Assembly (NCBI GenBank): GCA_030690245.1
Contig: JAUYGW010000127.1
Location: 1-16,443 of the forward strand
Origin: Gallionella sp.
GTDB lineage: Bacteria > Pseudomonadota > Gammaproteobacteria > Burkholderiales > Gallionellaceae
Reading direction: 5' to 3'
Length of the DNA: 16,443 nucleotides
Shown here: in pieces, positions 4,213 to 12,402 of the stretch
How positions within the stretch are numbered: the stretch's first letter is position 1
Layout: each line of letters opens with the position of its first letter
Program-made: the position numbers and the translations under genes
The notes under the pieces: model-generated
The model's database searches: none
The model's input: the letters and a program-made list of their open reading frames with translations, nothing else
What the model was told of the DNA's origin: nothing

Positions 4213-7200
4213 CTACACCTCGCTCAACACCCCATCCGCAAACAGCAGCGCGCAGCGCACCGTCTTGCCGGCATACACCGTCTGCATCGCAGTGCGGTAT
4301 TCCTGCATCTGTGCACGGTGACGCGCGGCATCTTCGCTGTCGCCCAGCTTGTAGTCCAGCACCCATACCTCGTCGTCGAATTCCACCAGCCGGTCAATAC
4401 GCTTCAGTTCGCCGCGCGCATTGACGTAAGGCATTTCGTTGCTGGCGCTGCGGTATTGTTGCGCGTCGAAGAAGCGCGCGAGTTGCGGCGTGGCGAGCAG
4501 GCGTTGGGCATGCTGCCAGAGCGGCTCGATCTCTTCGGCGGGGATGGCGAGGCGTTGCTGTAAAACCTCCCTCCCCCCCTGCCCCTTTCCCGCCTGCGGG
4601 CGATAACCAGCGACTTGCCCGTTTACGGGCTTAGTCGAATGGCTAGTTGTTTCATCAGGGGAGTCTGTAGTGAGGTGTTGCAGCAGCGCATGCAGCCAGA
4701 TGCCGCGCTGTTGTTGCGCAGTGTTGCGTGCGGCGCGTTTGCCGGTAGGAGTGATTTGTGGGAGTGCGTAGGTTGGGTTAGCAGGTTCATCGCGTAACCC
4801 AACATTGCCATGAATCAAAGTGTTGTTTGTCGGGTTACGTCCTGATGGGCTAACCCGACCTACATTGTTTTGAGGCTCGTGGAATGGAGTAACGGCGCAA
4901 AGAGGGTTCGGCATTTCGCCCACCGCCGCCGCAATACGGTCGTACCACGACAGCGCCTTCTTCTTTTCTTCCTTGTCCTTGCCCATGCTGTTGCCGCTGA
5001 CGATGAGCACCTGTTGCGCGCGGGTCATGGCGACGTAGAGCAGGTTCATCTCTTCGCGCGCCTGTTGCGCGGCATCCAGCTCGAACAGTGGCGCGCGCTT
5101 CTTGCCGCGCGAGGCCTGGTCGGCATACAGCGAGAAATGCAGCGGCTGCGGCTCGTGCGCGGGCCAGTCGAGCAGCACGTCGTTGCCCTCCTTGTTCTTC
5201 TTTTCCGCATTCGCGTCCAGCAGCCAGACGATAGGCGCTTCCAGCCCTTTCGATTCGTGCACGGTATAGATGCGCACCGCATCGCCCGCCGTGCCGAGTT
5301 TACCTTCGTCCGGCGCGTCGTCGCGGCTGTCGCGCAATTCGCGCAGTTCCTGCAGGAAACGCGGCAGGCTGGGGTAGCGCCCGGCATCCACGCTCAGCGC
5401 GATCTCCATGAACGCGTGCAGATTGGCGGCGACCTTGGCGCGCATCTCGGGCGGCAGCACGGCGCTGTAGCGCGCCAGCACGTCGCCCTCGAAATAAATG
5501 CGGTCGAGCAGGTCATGCACCGGCAACTTGTCGGCGAGCGCGAGCCAGTTCTTCAGCAGGCTGGCGGCGCGTTGCAGGGCGGGCGATGCGGAACTTTGGG
5601 CGACGGCATGATGCAAACGCGCCCACCATGAGGATTCAGGATTCAGGATTCGGGATTCAGGCACACCCACCTCTCCACTGAACCCTGAATCCTGAATTCC
5701 GATTCCTGATTCCTGCATCCTGAATCCTGCAATCAACATCAAGTCTGCATCGCCGCACGCGAAGATCGGTGTGCGCAGCACCTGTGCCAATTTGATGTCG
5801 GCAAAGGGTGTGATGAGGAAAGTCAGCAATGCCTGCACGTCTTCCGCCTCCAGCGTGTCGAGCAAGCCGCCGCGCCGCGAGCTGATGAAGGGGATGTGGC
5901 GCGCACGCAGGGCAGCTTCGTACACCGCAAGGTGGGTGCGGCTACGCACCAGCACCATGATGTCGCCGTAGCGGGCACGGCGTTGTTTGCCTTCCTCGTT
6001 CACCGACCAGTCGCTGACGATGGTTTTCAGCAGTTCGGCGAACTGCACGGCTTCGTTGTGGCGCGCGCCCTCCCCGGCTTCATCTCGCGGTGTAGTCAGC
6101 GGATCGCGCAAGACGAGTGGCGCATCCTCTGCCGTTTCTTCCTTGCCCTGCTCGGCAACCGCCAGCGGCAGCACCGCCACATGGCCGGGCAAGCCGGTTT
6201 GCTCGGCCGTGTGCGGCTCGAAATCCACGAAGCCTTCGGGATGGCCGGCGAACACGGCATTCACCGCATCCAGCACGGCGGGCGCGTTGCGGCGGGTGTG
6301 GTTGTTGTGCAGCTCATGCGCCGCGAAATATTTCTTCAGATAGTCGCGCGCGATGCCAAACAGCCGCGCATCGGCGCGGCGGAAGCGATAGATGGATTGC
6401 TTGGGATCGCCGACGACGAACACGGTGGGCTGCGACTCCACCGCCACCGCCGCATCGAACCACGCGCGCAGGATCTGCCATTGCAGCGGGTTGGTGTCCT
6501 GGAACTCGTCCAGCAGCACATGGCGATAGCGGCTGTCGAGCTTGTATTGCATGGTCTCGGCGTGTTCGCTCTGTTGCAGCAGGCGGCACAGCTGCCATTC
6601 CAGATCGGAGAAATCCATCTGCTGCTTTTGCTGCTTGAGCGCCTGATAGCGTTCAAGGAAGGCCGCGCCGCAATGCAGCACCGCCTCGTTCAGGCGATAC
6701 GCCTGCTGCTCGGCGAGCGTCTCGCGTACGGTCTGCAGCCTGTCGAATAACGTATCGCGCGCCAAAAGAAAGGCTTCAGCATCCTGTTTCTTGGTTGGCT
6801 TGAAACTGCGCGGCTCACCTGCCTGCGTGAACAGCAACGGGCACAATTGGTCGAAACGCGCTTCCGGTGCTGTGTCCGTCCAGGCGTGTTCCAGCTCGCT
6901 CGCCTTGGTTTTTTGAACATCAGTTCCGTTGCTGGCAAGTTGGAGCGCGAACGCAAAGAAGGCGCCTCGGCTCTGTATATTCTCTCCCCACTCCGCTACA
7001 GGGTCTGCTTCCATGTCCACCGCGAGATCGGCGCGCAGGTTATCCAGCGCGAACGTCAGCGTATCAGCCTGCCCCCCGCCTGCGGGCGAGTAGAGATGGG
7101 AGGTATAAGCCCACCACTCGGCGCGCTTGGCGAGGAAGTTGAACAGCAGTTTGCGCGTGTTATACAGGCCGCATTCGCCGAACAGCCATTGCATGTGCTG

Positions 7201-7698
7201 CGCTTCAATTCCATCCGGCTGCTTGCGCATCTGTTCCAGCAGTTCTTCCCAGGCTTCTTCCTGCTCGCTGCCCGCGCGCTCCAGCAGCGACGAGCCCTGC
7301 ATCACGTCGGCGTTCAGCGGCGCGCGCTGCATGACCTGCATGAACCAGCCGTGGAAGGTGCTGATGGTGATGCCGGGCTGCGCCAGCAGCACGTTGCCGT
7401 ACAGGCTGCGGGCGCGTTGCAGTTGCGCGTCGCTCAGATTATCGACGCCGCGCTCGGCGAAGAACTTGCGCACCGCCGCCTCGTCGCCCATCGCCAGATC
7501 GCGCAGCCATTGCTGCAGGCGCGCCTGCATCTCCTGCGCCGCCTTGCGCGTGAAGGTGATCGCGAGAATATGCGAGGGTTGCGCACCGTCCAGCAGCAGG
7601 CGCACGATGCGCGACACCAGCAGCCAGGTCTTGCCGCTGCCCGCACAGGCTTCGACGACGGTGCTGTGTTTCGGATCGAGGGCGATGTGGTTATTCAT
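4213..7698 (-). CDS. addA: AddA helicase-nuclease subunit (UvrD-like)
   Basis: A 1161-residue subunit of the AddAB complex, which resects double-strand breaks for RecA loading. UvrD/Rep motifs run in order: Walker A ACAGSGKT (17-24), AITFTRKAAQEM, LDEFQDTNPLQW (near 395), VVGDPKQSIYRFRRAD, TVHESKGLEAP and LLYVAMTRAQ. The C-terminal RecB-type nuclease is intact: WLHALLQ near 1000, IDRLVEF and VLDYKLGD near 1115, then Q..Y. The start at 7698 is chosen because MNNHIALDPKHSTVVEACAG is the normal N-terminus and ATGAATAA overlaps the addB stop by 8 bp, indicating translational coupling. Odd: three repeat-derived inserts sit in linkers (residues about 657-690, 946-978 and 1021-1043), plus a shorter one near 202-208, all in frame. 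Confidence 0.95.
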   Translation of the reverse strand: MNNHIALDPKHSTVVEACAGSGKTWLLVSRIVRLLLDGAQPSHILAITFTRKAAQEMQARLQQWLRDLAMGDEAAVRKFFAERGVDNLSDAQLQRARSLYGNVLLAQPGITISTFHGWFMQVMQRAPLNADVMQGSSLLERAGSEQEEAWEELLEQMRKQPDGIEAQHMQWLFGECGLYNTRKLLFNFLAKRAEWWAYTSHLYSPAGGGQADTLTFALDNLRADLAVDMEADPVAEWGENIQSRGAFFAFALQLASNGTDVQKTKASELEHAWTDTAPEARFDQLCPLLFTQAGEPRSFKPTKKQDAEAFLLARDTLFDRLQTVRETLAEQQAYRLNEAVLHCGAAFLERYQALKQQKQQMDFSDLEWQLCRLLQQSEHAETMQYKLDSRYRHVLLDEFQDTNPLQWQILRAWFDAAVAVESQPTVFVVGDPKQSIYRFRRADARLFGIARDYLKKYFAAHELHNNHTRRNAPAVLDAVNAVFAGHPEGFVDFEPHTAEQTGLPGHVAVLPLAVAEQGKEETAEDAPLVLRDPLTTPRDEAGEGARHNEAVQFAELLKTIVSDWSVNEEGKQRRARYGDIMVLVRSRTHLAVYEAALRARHIPFISSRRGGLLDTLEAEDVQALLTFLITPFADIKLAQVLRTPIFACGDADLMLIAGFRMQESGIGIQDSGFSGEVGVPESRILNPESSWWARLHHAVAQSSASPALQRAASLLKNWLALADKLPVHDLLDRIYFEGDVLARYSAVLPPEMRAKVAANLHAFMEIALSVDAGRYPSLPRFLQELRELRDSRDDAPDEGKLGTAGDAVRIYTVHESKGLEAPIVWLLDANAEKKNKEGNDVLLDWPAHEPQPLHFSLYADQASRGKKRAPLFELDAAQQAREEMNLLYVAMTRAQQVLIVSGNSMGKDKEEKKKALSWYDRIAAAVGEMPNPLCAVTPFHEPQNNVGRVSPSGRNPTNNTLIHGNVGLRDEPANPTYALPQITPTGKRAARNTAQQQRGIWLHALLQHLTTDSPDETTSHSTKPVNGQVAGYRPQAGKGQGGREVLQQRLAIPAEEIEPLWQHAQRLLATPQLARFFDAQQYRSASNEMPYVNARGELKRIDRLVEFDDEVWVLDYKLGDSEDAARHRAQMQEYRTAMQTVYAGKTVRCALLFADGVLSEV
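4569..4636. repeat. Palindromic repeat inserted in frame in addA
   Basis: A C-rich run is followed by two palindromes (CCCGCCTGCGGG and GCCCG-ttta-CGGGC) inside addA codons about 1021-1043, encoding KPVNGQVAGYRPQAGKGQGG. The low-complexity Gly/Gln/Pro peptide lies between the GxxxH part of the nuclease and the next conserved block, where a linker can tolerate it. The CCCGCCTGCGGGCGA unit recurs at 7079-7094. Confidence 0.6.
4768..4863. repeat. Long palindromic GTAGGTYGGGTTAG repeat inserted in frame in addA
   Basis: 4768-4807 (GTAGGTTGGGTTAGC ... GCGTAACCCAACATTG) is an inverted copy of 4816-4863 (ending GGGCTAACCCGACCTAC). This GTAGGTTGGGTTAG family is a dispersed intergenic repeat in many proteobacteria. 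Here it lies in addA and is translated in frame as NNVGRVSPSGRNPTNNTLIH and the following residues (about 946-978), without a stop. Confidence 0.75.
5631..5730. repeat. Inverted clusters of the heptad GATTCAG in addA
   Basis: 5631-5664 contains four tandem or near-tandem copies of the 7-mer GGATTCA. 5680-5730 carries the opposite orientation (CCTGAAT and variants). Both are translated in frame in addA (RMQESGIGIQDSGF, then PESRILNPES). The same heptad recurs at the addB 3' end (7716-7746), giving an identical IQDSGF peptide. Confidence 0.75.
7079..7094. repeat. Short palindromic unit in addA matching the one near 4590
   Basis: CCGCCTGCGGGCGA here matches the unit near 4590-4603 and is translated as part of LYSPAGGGQA in addA (residues about 202-208). 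Confidence 0.35.
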
Positions 7699-10426
7699 CA
7701 CCCTTCTCCCCCAAGTTGAATCCTGAATCCTGAATCCTGAATTCCGAAGTCCACTCCCCCTTGCGGCATAAACCGCGCATCTCGCAATAACCGCACACTG
7801 CATCGATACCGTTCGCGGGCAGGCCCGCGCCGCCGCGTATGTCGCCCATCGCTTGCACCAGGCGCTCGGCATTGAGTTGCGCCAGCAGCGGGACATCGTG
7901 CTTGGGTTCCACCAGCTTTACTTTTCCATTCTCGATACTGACGAATGCCGCATCCGCCGCTTCATGCGCGTAGGCGTAGCACGCGAGTTGCACGTCTTCG
8001 CCCGGCTCGCGCAGCTTGTTGCGCAGCAGTTGTTCGCCCTGCGTCTTGTAGTCCAGCACGCGTTTCTCTTCTTCCCTCACATCCAGCCGGTCGATGCGCC
8101 CGCGCAGACGCACGCCTTCCAGTTGCCAATCGAAGGCGCTCTCCGCTTCGGCGTAGCGCCAGCCTTGCGCTTCGTTCTCTGTCTGCCATTCGAGATACGC
8201 GGGCAACGCCGCGAACCAGCGTGCCAGCCAGGCGTGTGCGGCAAAATCCTGCTGCAGCAGATCGGCGAACACTTCTTCGCTGATCCGGCGCAAGGTTGCT
8301 TCCAGTTCATCGGCAGGATGCCCGCTCACTTGCGGGTAGCGTTCATGGAAGCGGCGCAGGATGTCATGCACGCGCTCGCCGTAATCGCGCTTCTCGATGC
8401 CTTCCTGGACTTCGTCGAGTTCGTTGAGGCGCAGGATGTGCCGCGCATAGAACTGGTAGGGACAAGCGACCAGTGAGTTGTAGGCGCTGATCGAGACACT
8501 TGCCGGTACGGCCTCTGCCGTTACCTTTGGCGCTGGCTGTGCAGCCTGCGGCAACTCCACGTGATGCGCCTCTTCCGCTGCAAGAAACGCATGCAATTCG
8601 CTCTCGTCTAACGTAATACTCGTGCAACGAGACGTTTGCCCCCTCTCCCGCTCGCGGGAGAGGGTTGGGGAGAGGGGAACGGGTGTGCCCGTCAGATCGT
8701 CGCCGTGGGCCAGCGTATGCAAGTCGCGCAGCATCTCCAGATACGGGCTGAGCAAGCCTTTCTCGCCGTTGCGATCCTTCTGCCAGGTGACCAGCACGCA
8801 GTCATTCAGCGCCAGCAGCGCCAGCAGATCGTCGCTTTGCCGTATGGTGTGGGTGCTGCGCGTGGGCAGGTTGAGCGCACTGCGCACCGCATCGTTGAAC
8901 CAGCGTCCGCCGTCCGCCACGCTGGGTAGATGGTCGGCATCGCATCCCAGCAGCAGCACCGCATCGAAGGCGCGCCAGCGCGTCGCCGCGAGGTGGGTGA
9001 AGCGCACCGGGCTGTCGATGCCGCTGTCGCGGTAAGTCTGCGTGCCCAGTTGCTGCGCCAGCCAGCGCCGCCACTCGGCAAAGCGGTAACGTCCTGCGTC
9101 GGCCGCCAATTCCTGCTGCCAAGTCTCCAAAGCGCGCAGCAACTGCGCGCCGGCCTCGTCCTGTTGCAGGCCGGTGTCGATGCCCAGCACACGCAGGCTT
9201 GCGCGCAAGGCTTCCAGCCATTCCGCCAGTGTTCTTTTTTTGTTCTGCTCCAGCAGCATCGCGGCCTGGCGCAGGCGCGCCAGCGGCTGATGCAGCACCG
9301 TTTCGTGTTCGGCCAGCGCGACGAATTTTTCCAGCCCGGCCACCACGCCCTGTTTGCGCAGCAGTTGTTCCAGTTGATACACCGCCGATTTGCGTTCGCT
9401 CGCCGCCATATCGGCGAAGATGAACGGCGACTTGAGCAGGTCGAGCAGGTCGTGATGATAGAAGTCGCTTTGCAGCGCGGTGAGCCAGCGATCCAGCGCC
9501 GTACTCACCGACAGCGTGTCGAAGGTCCAGCCGGTCTCGTCCGCCACCAGCACTTGCGCTCGCTCCAGCAAGGCGCGCATGCGCCTCGCCGCGACGCGAT
9601 CCTGCGCGACGATGGCGATGTCGCACTTGCCCGCATGCAGCCAGCGGCGCACCTGCATGGCTGCGGCGCGTGCTTCCTGTTCGAGGCTGGTTGCGGCGAA
9701 GAAGCGCAGCCTGTCGCCGAGCGCCGGAACATTTTGTGAGCGGAGGGCGGCACGGTCGCGCAGCAACCCGCTCCATTGCGGCGCCATCTCGCGCAAGTCG
9801 AACACTTCTACCGCCGCGCGTTTGGCGTATTCGTCGAGGAAGCGTTGCTCGAGCGCATCCCAGCCGGAAGCGCGCAGCACGAACAAAGGCTGGCTTGCCT
9901 GTGCCGCGAGCTTTCCCAGCCGTTGCTGATAGGCGCGCGCCGCATCCAGTTCAGCGCCTGCCTGCATCGCGTGCCACAGCTCGAAAACCAGCCGCGCCTC
10001 CAGTTGCAGCGTGGCGTTCTGCCGCGCCTGCTGCACGGCGGCGGCGAACGCTTCCGCATCGCGCGGCAAGGTATCGAGCGCATGGGTGAGTTCGTCGAAC
10101 AGCGCAAGCAACTCCTGCGTCATGCTCCACAGGTCGGCCTGCCCGAACCACTGCTGCTTGCGCAGGTGCTGATAAAGCAAGGCGCTGCGCTGGCTGTCGG
10201 TAGCGACGGGCGCATCGAGCGGAACAGATTGCGCCCAGTCGTTGAGCGTGACCATCTGCGGCAGCAATAGCGCGGGGAGTTTGGCCGCTGCGCTTAACGC
10301 CTGCGCCAGCGGCTGGGCAACATGGTTATTGGGTAACAGGACGGTCGCCCGGCGCAGATCGGGCAAGTCCTGCGCATGGCGGGACAGGATATGTTTGGCT
10401 ACGCTATCGAGAAAGATTGAAATCAA
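7691..10426 (-). CDS. addB: AddB nuclease subunit of the AddAB break-repair complex
   Basis: A 911-residue partner of AddA. The N-terminal helicase-like region (RRATVLLPNNHVAQPLAQAL) lacks a Walker A lysine loop, as in the proteobacterial AddB type. The C-terminal nuclease has GERVHDILRRFHE, GRIDRLDV and VLDYKTQGEQ (near 790) followed by QLACYAYA. Four cysteines expected to hold the 4Fe-4S cluster are visible: Cys655 (VACPYQFYARH) and Cys878, 881 and 887 (CGYCEMRGLC). I chose the TTG at 10426, with GAGG 8 nt upstream, because RLISIFLDSVAKHILSRHAQ looks like the family N-terminus while the 32 residues before it do not and overlap a dispersed repeat. Odd: repeat-derived peptides occur near residues 583-597 and 894-904. 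Confidence 0.92.
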   Translation of the reverse strand: MISIFLDSVAKHILSRHAQDLPDLRRATVLLPNNHVAQPLAQALSAAAKLPALLLPQMVTLNDWAQSVPLDAPVATDSQRSALLYQHLRKQQWFGQADLWSMTQELLALFDELTHALDTLPRDAEAFAAAVQQARQNATLQLEARLVFELWHAMQAGAELDAARAYQQRLGKLAAQASQPLFVLRASGWDALEQRFLDEYAKRAAVEVFDLREMAPQWSGLLRDRAALRSQNVPALGDRLRFFAATSLEQEARAAAMQVRRWLHAGKCDIAIVAQDRVAARRMRALLERAQVLVADETGWTFDTLSVSTALDRWLTALQSDFYHHDLLDLLKSPFIFADMAASERKSAVYQLEQLLRKQGVVAGLEKFVALAEHETVLHQPLARLRQAAMLLEQNKKRTLAEWLEALRASLRVLGIDTGLQQDEAGAQLLRALETWQQELAADAGRYRFAEWRRWLAQQLGTQTYRDSGIDSPVRFTHLAATRWRAFDAVLLLGCDADHLPSVADGGRWFNDAVRSALNLPTRSTHTIRQSDDLLALLALNDCVLVTWQKDRNGEKGLLSPYLEMLRDLHTLAHGDDLTGTPVPLSPTLSRERERGQTSRCTSITLDESELHAFLAAEEAHHVELPQAAQPAPKVTAEAVPASVSISAYNSLVACPYQFYARHILRLNELDEVQEGIEKRDYGERVHDILRRFHERYPQVSGHPADELEATLRRISEEVFADLLQQDFAAHAWLARWFAALPAYLEWQTENEAQGWRYAEAESAFDWQLEGVRLRGRIDRLDVREEEKRVLDYKTQGEQLLRNKLREPGEDVQLACYAYAHEAADAAFVSIENGKVKLVEPKHDVPLLAQLNAERLVQAMGDIRGGAGLPANGIDAVCGYCEMRGLCRKGEWTSEFRIQDSGFNLGEKGDE
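7716..7746. repeat. Heptad repeat (AATCCTG)n at the 3' end of addB
   Basis: Three tandem AATCCTG units plus a partial one encode EFRIQDSGF near the AddB C-terminus, just before the overlap with addA. It is the same heptad family as 5631-5730. Confidence 0.7.
8637..8679. repeat. CCCTCTCCCGCTCGCGGGAG palindromic repeat inserted in frame in addB
   Basis: CCCTCTCCCG-ctc-CGGGAGAGGG followed by TTGGGGAGAGGGG is a dispersed palindromic repeat common in beta- and gammaproteobacteria. It is normally intergenic but is translated in addB as VPLSPTLSRERERGQT (about residues 583-597), between the helicase-like and nuclease parts. Confidence 0.8.
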
Positions 10427-10443
10427 CCTGAAAGCCTCATTTG

Positions 10444-10598
10444 CACCACGAAGAGCACGAAGAAAATCAAATAATTGCCGTGCACCCCTAATTCGTCCAG
10501 CAGGTGAGCGGTGCCACGCCACAACGCCCTGAAAACGGGCAAAAGGCGAGTTTCGAGGTACGGCAAAATTCTTCGTGCCCTCGGTGTCCTTCGTGGTG
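10444..10598. repeat. Inverted repeat CACCACGAAG...CTTCGTGGTG between fdxA and addB
   Basis: CACCACGAAGAGCACGAAGA at 10444-10463 and its inverted variant at 10569-10598 flank about 105 bp. The similarity extends inward (TTGCCGT near 10477 and ACGGCAA near 10560). The CACGAAG heptad is a dispersed repeat of betaproteobacteria. I see no gene inside. The element fills most of the fdxA-addB gap and may separate the two transcription units. Confidence 0.6.
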
Positions 10599-10615
10599 AG
10601 CTGCTTTTTCCAGGA

Positions 10616-10939
10616 TCAACGTTCGAGGAAGCGCAGCTTGTCCTTCAGGCCGCGCCATTTGTCGGCATCGGCAGGCGCGTCCTTTTTCTCGACGATAGGC
10701 TTCCACCTCTTAGCCAGTTCGGCATTCAGCGCGGTGAAATGGCGCTGGTCCTCCGGCAAGTCATCCTCGGCAAAAATCGCATCCGCCGGGCATTCCGCGA
10801 CGCACAGGGTGCAATCGATGCATTCGTCAGGGTCGATCACCAGGAAATTCGGCCCTTCACGGAAGCAATCCACCGGGCACACCTCGACGCAGTCGGTGTA
10901 TTTGCACTTGATACAATTTTCCGAAACAACATAGGTCAT
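10616..10939 (-). CDS. fdxA: FdxA, 7Fe ferredoxin (3Fe-4S and 4Fe-4S)
   Basis: A 107-residue soluble electron carrier. The N-terminal part has the cysteines for the 3Fe-4S and 4Fe-4S clusters in the FdxA order ([17 protein letters not shown], residues 9-25). The second set follows as [17 protein letters not shown]. The C-terminal ~45 residues ([20 protein letters not shown] and onward) are the usual FdxA tail. The start at 10939 gives the standard MTYVV N-terminus, with a GGAG ribosome-binding site upstream; the in-frame extension to 10972 would run into the promoter. It is transcribed toward addB but separated from it by about 190 bp with a dispersed repeat, so probably monocistronic. The electron partner is not visible here. 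Confidence 0.95.
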   Translation of the reverse strand: MTYVVSENCIKCKYTDCVEVCPVDCFREGPNFLVIDPDECIDCTLCVAECPADAIFAEDDLPEDQRHFTALNAELAKRWKPIVEKKDAPADADKWRGLKDKLRFLER

Positions 10940-10970
10940 GGCGGCGCTCCAATTGATCGAAAGTCGCGGC

Positions 10971-10992
10971 ATTCTAGCAGAGTTAAAGCCGC
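10971..10992 (-). promoter_or_regulatory. Extended -10 promoter of fdxA, block shared with parA
   Basis: On the minus strand the block GCGGCTTTAACTCTGCTAGA continues into AT, ending in the extended -10 element TGCTAGAAT about 30 nt before the fdxA ATG. The same block, one base shorter, precedes parA at 12276-12296. No good -35 is seen, which is consistent with an extended -10 promoter. Confidence 0.5.
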
Positions 10993-11033
10993 ATCGATGA
11001 ACCCGCGCAAAGCTCGAATAGACAAGCTACAAT

Positions 11034-11060
11034 GCGCCCTGCGCCCTGCGCCCTGCGCCT
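11034..11060. repeat. Tandem heptad repeat GCGCCCT (nearly four copies)
   Basis: Three perfect copies of GCGCCCT (11034-11054) and a shortened fourth (GCGCCT) lie in the gap between fdxA and the small gene at 11170. Confidence 0.85.
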
Positions 11061-11169
11061 TGCCCATACCACATTAAGATTTACCCTGAGCGTAAACCCG
11101 GTTTGCGGTATTCGTTTTGCGGCTCGTTAATTTTTTGCAGTGATTTCTTTGAATTATTTTGGAGGGGTT

Positions 11170-11385
11170 ATGCCGAAATTCGATTTCTCCGTGACTACAC
11201 GGGATGGACAAAAAGTCGAGAGTATCCAGATTTACGGCAAGGATTTGCCTGATGCGGAACGCAAATTGCGCCAGATGTACTACCATTGCGAAGTAACGCA
11301 AAGCAGGATAATCAATCCTGAAAAAGAATTTTCACAGTCGGCGGATATAGAGGATGTGTTGTCGCTGATTGTTAGGCAAAACTGA
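11170..11385 (+). CDS. Small protein of unknown function
   Basis: A 71-residue soluble-looking protein beginning MPKFDFSVTTRDGQKVESIQ. The start at 11170 follows a strong GGAGGGG ribosome-binding site; an in-frame ATG at 11140 has none. The composition is mixed, with no signal peptide or membrane segment. It reads as beta strands followed by a helix (DAERKLRQMYYHCEVTQSRI). I do not recognise the family. It stands between divergently transcribed fdxA and convergent parA, with no evident operon partner and no clear terminator. Confidence 0.75.
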   Translation: MPKFDFSVTTRDGQKVESIQIYGKDLPDAERKLRQMYYHCEVTQSRIINPEKEFSQSADIEDVLSLIVRQN

Positions 11386-11463
11386 CATTTGAACTGAGCG
11401 GCGGCGGACAAATGCCTGCCGTTCCTGCTTCAAAGGCCACAAAGCGTGCCGAATCTCCATGCG

Positions 11464-12231
11464 TTATTCGATAAACCCGTCTGCCATCAATTCATCCAGC
11501 AGCTTATCGTAATCTTGCGCCCCACGGCTATTGGGCGCGTGCTCGAAGACGGTTTTGTTCAGCGACGGGCTTTCTGCCAGGCTGACATTTTCCGAAATAA
11601 GCGTCCGGCATACATCCGCGCCGAATTCCGTTTCCGCCATCAGCAGAATATCCCTGGCCATGCGCCGCCGCGAATCAAAACGTGTGAGCAGATAACGGCG
11701 GTTTACGCGGCGCTTCAGCACCCGTTCGAGCGCCTTGAGGGTTTTTTGAATCTGGACGGCGCCCTTCATGGACAGGTAATCCGCCGACACGGGAACGATG
11801 ATGCCATCGCTGGCAAATATGGCATTCAACGACAGGACGCCAACCAGCGGGCTGCAATCGATTATCCAGTGCTTGTTCACGCCCTCTGTTTTTTCCGCCT
11901 GCAAACTCAAGTTCAGCTTGTTGATTGCGTTGTAACCCTTGCCATACAGCGCGTCCACCTTGGACAACTCGATGTGCGACGGAATGATGCCGATTCCGCT
12001 GGCCGAGTCCTGAATCATTTCATGCAATGGGCGGTTGCGCTGAAAAAGGCTGTAAATGCTGTCATCGCCGGAATGGACGGTGACACCGGCAATGGCGCCG
12101 AATTGCGCCTGCGGGTCAAAGTCGATGCCTACCGTCTTGTGTCCGCGACGCGCCAGCGCGGCGGCAAGATTGAGCGCCGTGGTGGTTTTGCCTACCCCGC
12201 CCTTCTGGTTAAATATAGCGACTATCGTCAT
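11464..12231 (-). CDS. ParA/Soj-family ATPase without an adjacent ParB
   Basis: A 255-residue P-loop ATPase. The deviant Walker A of the ParA/MinD group is at residues 10-17 (KGGVGKTT) with the signature lysine, followed by the A' motif GIDFDPQAQ and Walker B-like WIIDCSPLVG. Such proteins form ATP-dependent dimers that bind DNA and position chromosomes, plasmids or protein complexes. The start at 12231 gives the canonical MTIVAIFNQKGGVGKTT; upstream in-frame residues (MQYKYNPELCR) lie in the leader. No parB, parS-like site or other partition gene is visible, and the flanking genes are convergent or divergent. It is therefore an orphan, unlikely to be the main chromosomal parA near gidAB; the cargo is unknown. 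Confidence 0.88.
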   Translation of the reverse strand: MTIVAIFNQKGGVGKTTTALNLAAALARRGHKTVGIDFDPQAQFGAIAGVTVHSGDDSIYSLFQRNRPLHEMIQDSASGIGIIPSHIELSKVDALYGKGYNAINKLNLSLQAEKTEGVNKHWIIDCSPLVGVLSLNAIFASDGIIVPVSADYLSMKGAVQIQKTLKALERVLKRRVNRRYLLTRFDSRRRMARDILLMAETEFGADVCRTLISENVSLAESPSLNKTVFEHAPNSRGAQDYDKLLDELMADGFIE

Positions 12232-12275
12232 GGTCCGGCAAAGCTCAGGATTATATTTATATTGCAATTTTGAAT

Positions 12276-12296
12276 ATTCTAGCAGACTAAAGCCGC
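12276..12296 (-). promoter_or_regulatory. Extended -10 promoter of parA
   Basis: On the minus strand GCGGCTTTAGTCTGCTAGAA continues to T, giving TGCTAGAAT about 45 nt before the parA ATG. It matches the fdxA promoter block (10971-10992) in all but a single-base gap and one or two substitutions. Confidence 0.5.
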
Positions 12297-12402
12297 ACGC
12301 CGATTTTACCTCCAGGGTTAAATACCCCAGAAAAAGCCGTGGAAGGCTTCAACAGACCTATTGTTCCCCGCTCAAATGAGCCAATGAATTGGTTATCCAG
12401 GC

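Noticed and set aside
6847..7719. 290-codon plus-strand frame inside addA
   Set aside because: Antisense to well-conserved helicase motifs, including Walker A; it is a by-product of high GC at third positions.
11034..11060. CRISPR-like or VNTR locus
   Set aside because: Only about four 7-bp units without spacers; too short for CRISPR, so reported as a simple tandem repeat.
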